From ATZT02 sp046048135 (GTDB lineage Bacteria > Actinomycetota > Actinomycetes > S36-B12 > UBA5976), in assembly GCA_046048135.1 (NCBI GenBank), contig JBJOGR010000049.1, positions 1-24,860 on the forward strand: a stretch of 24,860 nucleotides of DNA, given 5' to 3'. Positions within the stretch are counted from its first letter, which is position 1; the number at the start of each line of letters is the position of its first letter. A program made the translations under genes and the position numbers. Under the pieces are notes generated by a model. It was not told where the DNA came from. It ran no database searches and saw only the letters and a list, made by a program, of their open reading frames with translations. Of this stretch, positions 7,787 through 14,501 are shown piece after piece.

Positions 7787-9109
7787 ATGCTTGAAAAAAT
7801 AAAAACAGAAATTCTAGAAGATTCAAAACGAGGCGGAGTAGTTACCAGAACTACTCTTTCCTCTGGTTTGCGAATAATTACCGAATCAATACCAACTGTG
7901 CGAAGTGCAGCAGTTGGTTATTGGGTTTCAACAGGTTCAAGAGATGAAGGTGTATTAGAAGCTGGTGCAGCTCATTTTCTGGAACATCTTTTATTTAAAG
8001 GAACTCCCAATAGAACAGCTTTAGAAATTTCTTCATCAATCGAAGAAATTGGTGGCGATATGAATGCTTTTACCACTCAGGAATATACCTGTTTTCATGC
8101 AAAAGTTTTAGATCGAGATGTTGATTTAGTTATTGAAACTTTGTCAGATATGTTGACGGCTTCAAATGTCACTCAAGAAGATGTAGATCAAGAAAGAAAA
8201 GTAGTTTTAGAAGAAATTTCTATGCATGAAGATGAACCAAACGAATTAGCTTATGACAATTGGTCTCAAAATCTATTAGGAGAACAACCAATAGGTAGAC
8301 CAATTATTGGAACTAGAAAATCAATAACTGAAATGACTAGAAAGCAAGTTTATGATTTTTATAAAAAATTTTATAGTCCAGAGAGAACTGTTATTTCAGT
8401 GGCAGGAAATATTAATCATGAAAAAATTGTAGAAAAAGTTATTGATACATTAAAGAATACGGACTGGGATAAAACTGGAATTACACCTTTAAAACCAAGG
8501 TCATCAGAAAAACTTAATTCTAAAGGAACTGGTTCATTAATCGTAAGTAAAGATACAGAGCAAGCTCATCTTGTTTGGGGTGTTCCTGCTGTAGATAGAC
8601 ATGATGAACGCAGATACGCATTGGCAGTTTTAAGTGCAGCTTTAGGTGGAGGAATGTCTTCTAGATTGTTTCAAGAAATCAGAGAAAAAAGAGGATTAGT
8701 CTATACAGTTTATTCTTTCGCTCACCATTACACAGGAATCGGTGTTTATGGAATTTATGCTGGAACAACAAATGAGAAAGTTTCTGAAGTAATCAAAATT
8801 ATAAAACAAGAATTAAATGATGTCGCACAAAATGGATTAAGAAAAGAAGAATTAACTAGAGGAAAAGGCGCATTAAGAGGTGGTTTAGTTTTAGGTCTAG
8901 AAGAAACGAATTCACGAATGACTCGTATTGCAAAAGGTGAACTTTTATACGGGGAATATCTGTCTTTAGATCAAGCTATAAATAAAATTGATGCAGTAAC
9001 AGAAGAAGACATTAAGAGCCTTGCCCGTGAAATTTTTAATCAAAACGGTTTACTTTGTGTAGTGGGATCGTTTGAAAATAAAGATGCATTTAAGGACCTT
9101 GTAGTCTAG
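7787..9109 (+). CDS. M16 family zinc metallopeptidase (PepR/processing-protease type)
   Basis: This is a pitrilysin-type peptidase. The inverted zinc motif HFLEH lies at residues 63-67, and the third ligand is probably Glu143 in VVLEEI, 76 residues later as expected. The N-terminal M16 domain is followed by the inactive M16_C half (about 175-360), for a normal total of 440 residues. No signal peptide is visible, so it is probably cytoplasmic. The start lies 2 bases after the pnp stop, suggesting co-transcription with pnp. The pnp-M16-dapB order is common in Gram-positive bacteria. The natural substrate is unknown, and a processing-protease role is only family inference. Confidence 0.93.
   Translation: MLEKIKTEILEDSKRGGVVTRTTLSSGLRIITESIPTVRSAAVGYWVSTGSRDEGVLEAGAAHFLEHLLFKGTPNRTALEISSSIEEIGGDMNAFTTQEYTCFHAKVLDRDVDLVIETLSDMLTASNVTQEDVDQERKVVLEEISMHEDEPNELAYDNWSQNLLGEQPIGRPIIGTRKSITEMTRKQVYDFYKKFYSPERTVISVAGNINHEKIVEKVIDTLKNTDWDKTGITPLKPRSSEKLNSKGTGSLIVSKDTEQAHLVWGVPAVDRHDERRYALAVLSAALGGGMSSRLFQEIREKRGLVYTVYSFAHHYTGIGVYGIYAGTTNEKVSEVIKIIKQELNDVAQNGLRKEELTRGKGALRGGLVLGLEETNSRMTRIAKGELLYGEYLSLDQAINKIDAVTEEDIKSLAREIFNQNGLLCVVGSFENKDAFKDLVV
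9102..9107 (+). promoter_or_regulatory. Candidate -10 box for a leaderless dapB transcript
   Basis: TAGTCT lies at the very end of the upstream peptidase gene and fits TANNNT. Six bases separate it from the dapB ATG, so transcription would begin at or next to the start codon. No Shine-Dalgarno sits at a normal distance and no clear -35 is seen. Confidence 0.35.
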
Positions 9110-9113
9110 GGCT

Positions 9114-9857
9114 ATGTCAATTAAAGTTTCGGTCCTAGGTGCTAAAGGCAAAATGGGATCTGAAGTCGTAAAAGCAATAAATAGTGCCCAAGATTTAGAA
9201 CTAGTTGCAAGTATTGATCAAAATGACAGTTTTGATTTAGTAAAAAATTCGGGCAGTAATGTTGCAGTTGATTTCACAACACCTGATTCTGTTATGAAAA
9301 ATATTGAATTACTCATTAAAGCAGGAATTTCGCCAATTGTTGGAACAACTGGTATTGATGATAAAAAATTAGAATTAATCAAAAAATTAAGCGCAGAACA
9401 TGGAAATATTCCTGTACGAGTCGTACCTAACTTTTCAGTTGGAGCAATTTTAATGATGCGTTTTGCAAAAATGGCTACAAAATTTTATGATTCTGTTGAG
9501 ATAATCGAATATCACCACACTCAAAAAGTAGATGCTCCAAGTGGAACAGCTGTTAGAACAGCTAAATTAATTGCTCAAGAAAGAAAAGAAAATAACTTAA
9601 AAGAAAATCCTGATGCAACGATTTCTGAATTACCTGGGTCTAGAGGTTCAAAAATTGATGGTATTCCAGTTCACGCTATAAGAATGCAAGGATTAGTTGC
9701 ACATCAAGAAGTAATTTTTGGTTCAAGTGGTGAGAATTTAACAATCAGACATGATTCATTTGATCGTGCATCTTTTATGCCCGGAGTTTTACTTGCAATA
9801 CGAAATATCAATAAAGTTGCTGGTTTAACTATTGGAATTGATGATTTAATTAAATAA
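9114..9857 (+). CDS. dapB: 4-hydroxy-tetrahydrodipicolinate reductase
   Basis: DapB reduces hydroxy-tetrahydrodipicolinate with NAD(P)H in the lysine and meso-diaminopimelate pathway, supplying the peptidoglycan cross-link residue. The N-terminal Rossmann motif GAKGKMG is present. The substrate-binding motif EYHHTQKVDAPSGTA begins at residue 132; His134 and Lys138 correspond by spacing to the catalytic His159 and Lys163 of the E. coli enzyme. The length of 247 residues is typical for actinobacteria. The ATG follows the peptidase stop by 4 bases. The last 12 bases overlap the end of the convergent azlD. The pathway partner dapA lies 1.8 kb downstream. Confidence 0.97.
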   Translation: MSIKVSVLGAKGKMGSEVVKAINSAQDLELVASIDQNDSFDLVKNSGSNVAVDFTTPDSVMKNIELLIKAGISPIVGTTGIDDKKLELIKKLSAEHGNIPVRVVPNFSVGAILMMRFAKMATKFYDSVEIIEYHHTQKVDAPSGTAVRTAKLIAQERKENNLKENPDATISELPGSRGSKIDGIPVHAIRMQGLVAHQEVIFGSSGENLTIRHDSFDRASFMPGVLLAIRNINKVAGLTIGIDDLIK

Positions 9858-10157
9858 ATATCTAAATACTGCTGAAACAACGGCGGCTGCAATCACTACA
9901 ACTATAAATGGTGCTCTTAAAATTAAAAGCAAGAATGCAGCAACTAATCCAAGTAGTCTGGTATCAAAAACCAATGTTTGACCTTGAGAAAAAGTTTGCA
10001 CAATAACAAGGGATGACAGCATTACTATAGGGACATAATTTGTAATGGATTTAATTTTTGGTTTTTCTAAGTATTTTTCTGGGACTATGTAACCAGTAAT
10101 TTTTAAAATAAGAGCAATTATCGATGAGGCAATAACCACTGTCCATTTGGAATCCAT
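9846..10157 (-). CDS. azlD: AzlD-family branched-chain amino acid transport subunit
   Basis: AzlD is the small partner of AzlC; the pair exports branched-chain amino acids or related compounds, as with BrnFE in Corynebacterium. The 103-residue protein is almost entirely hydrophobic, with about four membrane segments (near residues 7-24, 43-58, 66-82 and 84-101), as usual for AzlD. Its ATG immediately follows the azlC stop, so the two are translated as a unit. Its 3' end overlaps convergent dapB by 12 bases, leaving no room for a separate terminator. The exact substrate cannot be read from sequence. Confidence 0.88.
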   Translation of the reverse strand: MDSKWTVVIASSIIALILKITGYIVPEKYLEKPKIKSITNYVPIVMLSSLVIVQTFSQGQTLVFDTRLLGLVAAFLLLILRAPFIVVVIAAAVVSAVFRYLFN

Positions 10158-10835
10158 TTATTTTTTGTCTCGCAATCCAAAAAAAATTGCAATAAGTACA
10201 GATGCAAGAACAGGAATTCCAGGCTTTACAAGAGGAGTTAAAGCAAAAGCCAAAATTCCCGAAATTAATGCCACAGTTCTAATTTTTAAATTTGAAAGTC
10301 TGGGCCACAAGAGTGCTAAAAAAGCTGCTGCAACAGCTGCATCTAAACCTAAAGATTTAGGATCTGTCACGAATTGAGCACCAAAGGCACCAATTGCAGT
10401 GGCTATATTCCAAAATATAAATACTGAAATTCCAGTTGCCCAAAAAGCCAATCTTCCTAAATCTTCATCTTCATTGTTTGCAATCGCCATTGCTGTGGAT
10501 TCATCAATTGTTAATTGTGCACCTATAACTTTTTTATATCCTTTTAGTTTTAAAAGATTTGCCAAACTTAATGCATAAAATCCATTTCTGACCCCTAATA
10601 ATGAAGAGGTAGCAATTGCTGCAATTGAGCCACCACCTGCTGCAATTATTCCAACCACAGCAAACTGTGAAGCTCCAGAAAATAGGCCTAAACTAAGTAT
10701 TTGAGTTTGGAAAAAGTTAAACCCACTAGTAACAGCTAAGGCTCCAAATGAGATCCCATAAAGACCGGTGGCTAACCCTATGCTTACTGCGTTACGAGTC
10801 ACAATCGAACGACTAGCGTGTGATGGGATTTTCAT
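10158..10835 (-). CDS. azlC: AzlC-family branched-chain amino acid exporter
   Basis: AzlC is the large membrane subunit of an AzlCD (LIV-E type) exporter. The 225-residue protein shows the family pattern: an early GISFGALAV segment, FSGASQFAVVG, a conserved LLGVRNGFYALSLA stretch, the DESTAMA motif, and several further hydrophobic segments ending in GLRDKK. It is read against its neighbours, between dapB and thyX. It shares a 27-base divergent start region with thyX. No Shine-Dalgarno precedes the ATG, while a TANNNT box lies 9 bases upstream, which suggests a leaderless transcript. Valine, leucine or isoleucine is a family-based guess for the substrate. Confidence 0.9.
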   Translation of the reverse strand: MKIPSHASRSIVTRNAVSIGLATGLYGISFGALAVTSGFNFFQTQILSLGLFSGASQFAVVGIIAAGGGSIAAIATSSLLGVRNGFYALSLANLLKLKGYKKVIGAQLTIDESTAMAIANNEDEDLGRLAFWATGISVFIFWNIATAIGAFGAQFVTDPKSLGLDAAVAAAFLALLWPRLSNLKIRTVALISGILAFALTPLVKPGIPVLASVLIAIFFGLRDKK

Positions 10836-10844
10836 ACAAGAGAA

Positions 10845-10854
10845 ACGGTATCGT
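10845..10854. promoter_or_regulatory. Overlapping divergent -10 boxes for azlC and thyX
   Basis: Only 27 bases separate the two divergent start codons. On the + strand TATCGT (10849-10854) lies 8 bases before the thyX ATG. On the - strand TACCGT (10850 to 10845) lies 9 bases before the azlC ATG. Both fit TANNNT and share two bases. Both transcripts would be leaderless, and polymerase could occupy only one direction at a time. Confidence 0.35.
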
Positions 10855-10862
10855 GCGATTTC

Positions 10863-11606
10863 ATGACTACTTCATCTGAGCCATCTATGTCTATCAAATT
10901 TAGAAGTGATGTAACTGTGGAATTGGTAAAGCATTCTGCGTCTGATTCTGATGTGGTGTGGGCCGCAAGAGTTTCAACTGCAGGTGAAAGAACAAAAGAC
11001 GATACATCTAAAAATGTAGATGCAAAAGAACATACTGGATTAATTAATTTTTTATTAAGAGAACGTCATGGCACCCCATTTGAACATTCAATATTTACTT
11101 TTTACGTGAAAGCTCCAATTTTTGTTTGGCGTGAACATATGAGACATAGAATCGCTTCTTACAATGAAGAATCTGGAAGATATCGTCAATTAGATCCTGA
11201 ATTTTATTTCCCAAATACCTCAAGAAATTTACAACAAGTTGGAAAAACTGGGGCTTACACATTTGAACCTGGCACAAAAGAACAATATGAAATAACTGAA
11301 AATGAATTCAAAAAATCTTGTGAGCAAGCATATTTAAGTTACGAAAAAATGCTTGAAGCTGGAGTAGCTCGTGAAGTTGCTCGAGGAGTTTTACCGGTCA
11401 CAATTTATTCAAGTGCTTATGTCACCATGAATTCAAGAGCACTCATGAATTTTCTGTCTTTAAGAAGAAAAGCGGAAGGATCACACTTTCCTTCATACCC
11501 TCAACGAGAAATTGAAATGGTTGCTGAGAAATATGAAGAATTTTTTGCCAAAATCATGCCAATTACCCACGTAGCATTTATCAACAATGGTCGGGTTGCT
11601 CCCTAA
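10863..11606 (+). CDS. thyX: Flavin-dependent thymidylate synthase
   Basis: ThyX makes dTMP from dUMP using methylenetetrahydrofolate, FAD and NADPH. The defining ThyX motif is intact: RHRIASYNEESGRY from residue 94. The 247-residue length matches actinobacterial ThyX (about 250), longer than many other homologues. ATG 10863 is used; a second in-frame ATG at 10887 is possible, and the first 8 residues are not diagnostic. The gene lies immediately upstream of dapA, as in Mycobacterium and Streptomyces. Its product frees the cell from needing dihydrofolate recycling by ThyA; no thyA is in this window. Confidence 0.97.
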   Translation: MTTSSEPSMSIKFRSDVTVELVKHSASDSDVVWAARVSTAGERTKDDTSKNVDAKEHTGLINFLLRERHGTPFEHSIFTFYVKAPIFVWREHMRHRIASYNEESGRYRQLDPEFYFPNTSRNLQQVGKTGAYTFEPGTKEQYEITENEFKKSCEQAYLSYEKMLEAGVAREVARGVLPVTIYSSAYVTMNSRALMNFLSLRRKAEGSHFPSYPQREIEMVAEKYEEFFAKIMPITHVAFINNGRVAP

Positions 11607-11610
11607 GCGC

Positions 11611-11616
11611 TAATCT
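11611..11616 (+). promoter_or_regulatory. Candidate -10 box for a leaderless dapA transcript
   Basis: TAATCT lies 4 bases after the thyX stop and 7 bases before the dapA ATG. There is no Shine-Dalgarno in the 17-base gap. The same hexamer precedes ftsK at the same kind of distance. Confidence 0.4.
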
Positions 11617-11623
11617 TTCTACT

Positions 11624-12517
11624 ATGAATAATTCAAACCGTCCTTTTGGAACGGTATTAACTGCAATGATTACACCATTTACAAAAGATGACAAAGTCGA
11701 TATCGAAGGTTCTGCACGTTTAGCAAAACATTTAGTAGATCTTGGCAATGACGGAATAGTGGTTAACGGTACAACTGGCGAATCTGCCACCACGACTGAA
11801 ATAGAAAAAAATCAAGTTTTAAAAGCAGTATTGGAAGAAGTTGGAAGTAAAGCAAAAGTAGTGGCAGGAGTTGGCAGCAATGACACCGCCCATACTGTTG
11901 GACTTGCAAAAGATGCAGCAAAACTTGGTGCTCATGGAGTTTTAGTTGTTACTCCTTATTACAACAAACCAACACAAGCCGGTGTTTATGCACATTTTAA
12001 AACAGTTGCAGATGCAACAGATCTTCCTTTAATGATGTATGACATACCTGCTAGAGCAGGAATTCCAATTGAAACCGAAACATTATTACGTTTAAGCGAA
12101 CATCCAAACATTGTGGCCAATAAAGATGCGAAGAATAATTTGGAAGCTGCATCAAAGGTAATCAAAGAAACAGATTTAGCTTGGTATTCAGGAGAAGATT
12201 CTTTAAATCTTCCTTTGCTTTCTATTGGAGCAATTGGTTTTGTGAGTGTATGTGGTCATTTAATTGCAGATCGACTAAAAGCAATGGCAGATGCTTTTTT
12301 TAGTAATAACTTTTCTCAAGCATTAGAAATTCATCAAAATCTATTGCCGATTTATACAGGTGTGATGAGTCGAATGCCTGGAGTTATGTCGATTAAAGCT
12401 GCTTTGAGATTAAAAGGATTACCGGCAGGCGCAGCCCGTTTGCCACTCGTCGATGCTGACGAAAAACAAATCGAACAATTAAGAGCAGATTTGCTCGCGG
12501 GAGGCCTAAAGATTTGA
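11624..12517 (+). CDS. dapA: 4-hydroxy-tetrahydrodipicolinate synthase
   Basis: DapA condenses pyruvate with aspartate semialdehyde, the committed step to diaminopimelate and lysine. The TIM-barrel protein of 297 residues has GTTGES at 49-54, VTPYYNKP, the catalytic tyrosine at 139 (in MYDIPARAG) and the Schiff-base lysine at 167 (in VANKDAKNN). The 28-residue spacing of Tyr and Lys equals that of the E. coli enzyme. It overlaps rnj by three bases (TTGA), with GGGAGG ahead for the downstream start. The thyX-dapA-rnj order is actinobacterial. Confidence 0.97.
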   Translation: MNNSNRPFGTVLTAMITPFTKDDKVDIEGSARLAKHLVDLGNDGIVVNGTTGESATTTEIEKNQVLKAVLEEVGSKAKVVAGVGSNDTAHTVGLAKDAAKLGAHGVLVVTPYYNKPTQAGVYAHFKTVADATDLPLMMYDIPARAGIPIETETLLRLSEHPNIVANKDAKNNLEAASKVIKETDLAWYSGEDSLNLPLLSIGAIGFVSVCGHLIADRLKAMADAFFSNNFSQALEIHQNLLPIYTGVMSRMPGVMSIKAALRLKGLPAGAARLPLVDADEKQIEQLRADLLAGGLKI

Positions 12518-14199
12518 CGTTAACTCATCATGAGTTTCCGTTGCCAGAAAAATTAGCGCCGGAAACTCTACGTGTTGTTGCCTTAGGTGGCATTGGTGAA
12601 ATTGGTCGGAATATGACTGTTTTGCAAGTAGAAAAAGATATTTTAATTGTCGATATAGGAGTACTTTTTCCGGAAGAGAATCAACCTGGTGTTGATTTAA
12701 TTTTGCCTGACTTTGAATATTTGAGAGATAAATTAAATCAAGTTAAAGCAATAGTTCTAACTCACGCTCACGAAGATCACATAGGTGGAGTGCCATATTT
12801 TTTAAGAGAAGCTCCACAAGTTCCCATTTATGGCTCGAAATTAACACTTGCATTTTTGGCTGAAAAATTGAAAGAACATCGAATTAAAGCTGATTTACGA
12901 CAAGTTAAAGAAGGCGATGTTGAGAAAATTGGCGAATTTGAAGTTACATTTATTGCAGTAAATCATTCAATTCCTGATGCCTTAGCTTTATCTGTTAAAA
13001 CTAAAGCAGGAAATTTGATTCATACAGGTGATTTTAAAATGGATCAATTACCACTAGATGGTCGAATTACTGATTTAAATGCATTTGCAAAACTAGGCAG
13101 CCAAGGTGTTGATCTTGCTTTAGTTGATTCAACAAATGCAGAAATTCCTGGATTTATTGCACATGAAAAGGATTTAGCACCTGTAATTGAATCAATAGTT
13201 TCAAGAGCACCTCGAAGAGTAATTGTGGCTAGTTTTGCCTCTCACGTGCATAGAGTTCAACAAATAATCGATGCGGCGCATTTAAATAAAAGAAAAATTA
13301 TTTTTGTAGGAAGATCAATGATAAAAAATATGGGTATTGCAAGAGATTTAGGTTATTTAAAAATACCGGCAAATGCAACTATTGAACTTGATGAAATTGA
13401 TCAATATGCAGATAATGAAATAGTACTTATTACTACAGGTTCTCAAGGAGAGCCAATGTCTGCGCTTTCTCGAATGGCAGGACTTGATCATAAAATTAGA
13501 TTGAGTCAAGGAGACACCGTAATCTTAGCTTCATCTCTAATTCCAGGAAATGAAAATTCTGTTAATAAAGTTATAAATGGATTAACTAAACAAGGTGCAA
13601 ATGTGGTTCATTCAGGAAATGCTAAAGTTCACGTTTCAGGACATGCGGCAAGTGGTGAATTACTTTATTTTTACAATATTTTGAAACCAAGAAATGTTAT
13701 GCCAATCCATGGTGAGCCTAGACATTTGGCTGCAAATGCATCTTTAGCAATCAAGACAGGGGTAAATAAAGAGAACGTTGTTATAACTGCAGATGGGGTA
13801 GTGGTTGATTTAAAAAATAGAAAAGCAAAAATAGTTGGAGCAGTTCCTTGCGGATTTGTTTTTGTAGATGGATCAAGTGTTGGTGGAGTGGCAGAAGATT
13901 CATTAAAAGATAGAAAAATTTTAGGTGAAGAAGGTTTTATTTCTGTAGTGGTAGTTGTAGATTCAGTGGAAAATAAAGTTGTTGCAGGTCCTGAGATTCA
14001 TGCACGAGGTTTTTCTGAAAATGATGAAGTTTTTGATGAGGTAATTCCTTTGATAAAAACAAATCTAGAACAAGCAATGAATGATAATGTTTATGACATT
14101 AACCAACTTCAAAAAGTAGTAAGAAGAACAACTGGTAAATGGGTAAGTGATCATCACAGAAGAAGACCAATGATCATTCCTGTTGTTGTCGAAGCATAA
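12514..14199 (+). CDS. rnj: Ribonuclease J
   Basis: RNase J is a metallo-beta-lactamase/beta-CASP nuclease with endonuclease and 5'-3' exonuclease activity in mRNA decay and rRNA maturation. The zinc motif HAHEDH occupies residues 84-89. Other metal-site motifs are HTGDFKMD (His170, Asp173) and HVSGHAS (from His373). The beta-CASP insert lies between them and the C-terminal domain completes 561 residues, a normal length. The start is TTG at 12514, overlapping the dapA stop; GGGAGG (12499-12504) sits 9 bases upstream, and no better start exists before the MBL fold. Together with PNPase (pnp, 5589) the window encodes two main RNA-decay enzymes. Confidence 0.96.
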   Translation: MTLTHHEFPLPEKLAPETLRVVALGGIGEIGRNMTVLQVEKDILIVDIGVLFPEENQPGVDLILPDFEYLRDKLNQVKAIVLTHAHEDHIGGVPYFLREAPQVPIYGSKLTLAFLAEKLKEHRIKADLRQVKEGDVEKIGEFEVTFIAVNHSIPDALALSVKTKAGNLIHTGDFKMDQLPLDGRITDLNAFAKLGSQGVDLALVDSTNAEIPGFIAHEKDLAPVIESIVSRAPRRVIVASFASHVHRVQQIIDAAHLNKRKIIFVGRSMIKNMGIARDLGYLKIPANATIELDEIDQYADNEIVLITTGSQGEPMSALSRMAGLDHKIRLSQGDTVILASSLIPGNENSVNKVINGLTKQGANVVHSGNAKVHVSGHAASGELLYFYNILKPRNVMPIHGEPRHLAANASLAIKTGVNKENVVITADGVVVDLKNRKAKIVGAVPCGFVFVDGSSVGGVAEDSLKDRKILGEEGFISVVVVVDSVENKVVAGPEIHARGFSENDEVFDEVIPLIKTNLEQAMNDNVYDINQLQKVVRRTTGKWVSDHHRRRPMIIPVVVEA

Positions 14200-14212
14200 A
14201 AAGGAGAAATAA

Positions 14213-14419
14213 ATGAGTGAAGAAAAAGTAAAAATAACAGTTAAACCCAATGGCTCAGTACGCGTTGAAGGAAACTTTGAACTTAATTACACAAAGCCAG
14301 GCACTGATCAAGTAACTACTGAGCAAATACAAGGATCAAAGTCACTATGCCGTTGTGGCCACTCTAAAGAAAAACCATTTTGTGATGGTTCGCATAGAGA
14401 TGCAGGTTTTCAGGGTTAA
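14213..14419 (+). CDS. Small CDGSH-type iron-sulfur protein
   Basis: This 68-residue protein carries one CDGSH domain near its C-terminus: ligands Cys46, Cys48, Cys57 and His61 in CRCGHSKEKPFCDGSH, which bind a 2Fe-2S cluster with three cysteines and one histidine. The N-terminal 40 residues (KVKITVKPNGSVRVEGNFE) resemble the beta-strand part found in bacterial single-CDGSH proteins. It has a strong ribosome-binding site (AAGGAG, 6-base spacing), starts 13 bases after rnj and probably shares its transcript. Function in bacteria is not established; electron transfer or cluster transfer is the general proposal. Confidence 0.9.
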   Translation: MSEEKVKITVKPNGSVRVEGNFELNYTKPGTDQVTTEQIQGSKSLCRCGHSKEKPFCDGSHRDAGFQG

Positions 14420-14427
14420 TTTCGTTA

Positions 14428-14449
14428 TTAAGTGACGACACGCACTTAA
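14428..14449 (+). other. Hairpin between the CDGSH gene and ftsK
   Basis: TTAAGTG (14428-14434) pairs perfectly with CACTTAA (14443-14449) around an 8-base loop, 9 bases after the CDGSH stop. No U-tract follows, so it is not a standard intrinsic terminator. It may stabilise the 3' end of the rnj transcript. The rest of the 82-base gap holds only the ftsK -10 box. Confidence 0.35.
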
Positions 14450-14489
14450 AGTAACTTCTGATACACAAGTTTCTAGTGTTTCTCGAGGG

Positions 14490-14495
14490 TAATCT
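14490..14495 (+). promoter_or_regulatory. Candidate -10 box for a leaderless ftsK transcript
   Basis: TAATCT lies 6 bases before the ftsK ATG, which would put transcription initiation at the start codon. It matches the box before dapA. No -35 hexamer is evident. A GAGGG at 14485-14489 is too far from the ATG to be a useful Shine-Dalgarno. Confidence 0.4.
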
Positions 14496-14501
14496 CTATT
14501 T

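Noticed and set aside
10147..10377. 76-codon + strand frame inside azlC
   Set aside because: It is antisense to a clear AzlC protein and has no recognisable features.
14428..14449. Intrinsic terminator after the CDGSH gene
   Set aside because: The hairpin is perfect but no U-tract follows on either strand, so I list it only as a hairpin.
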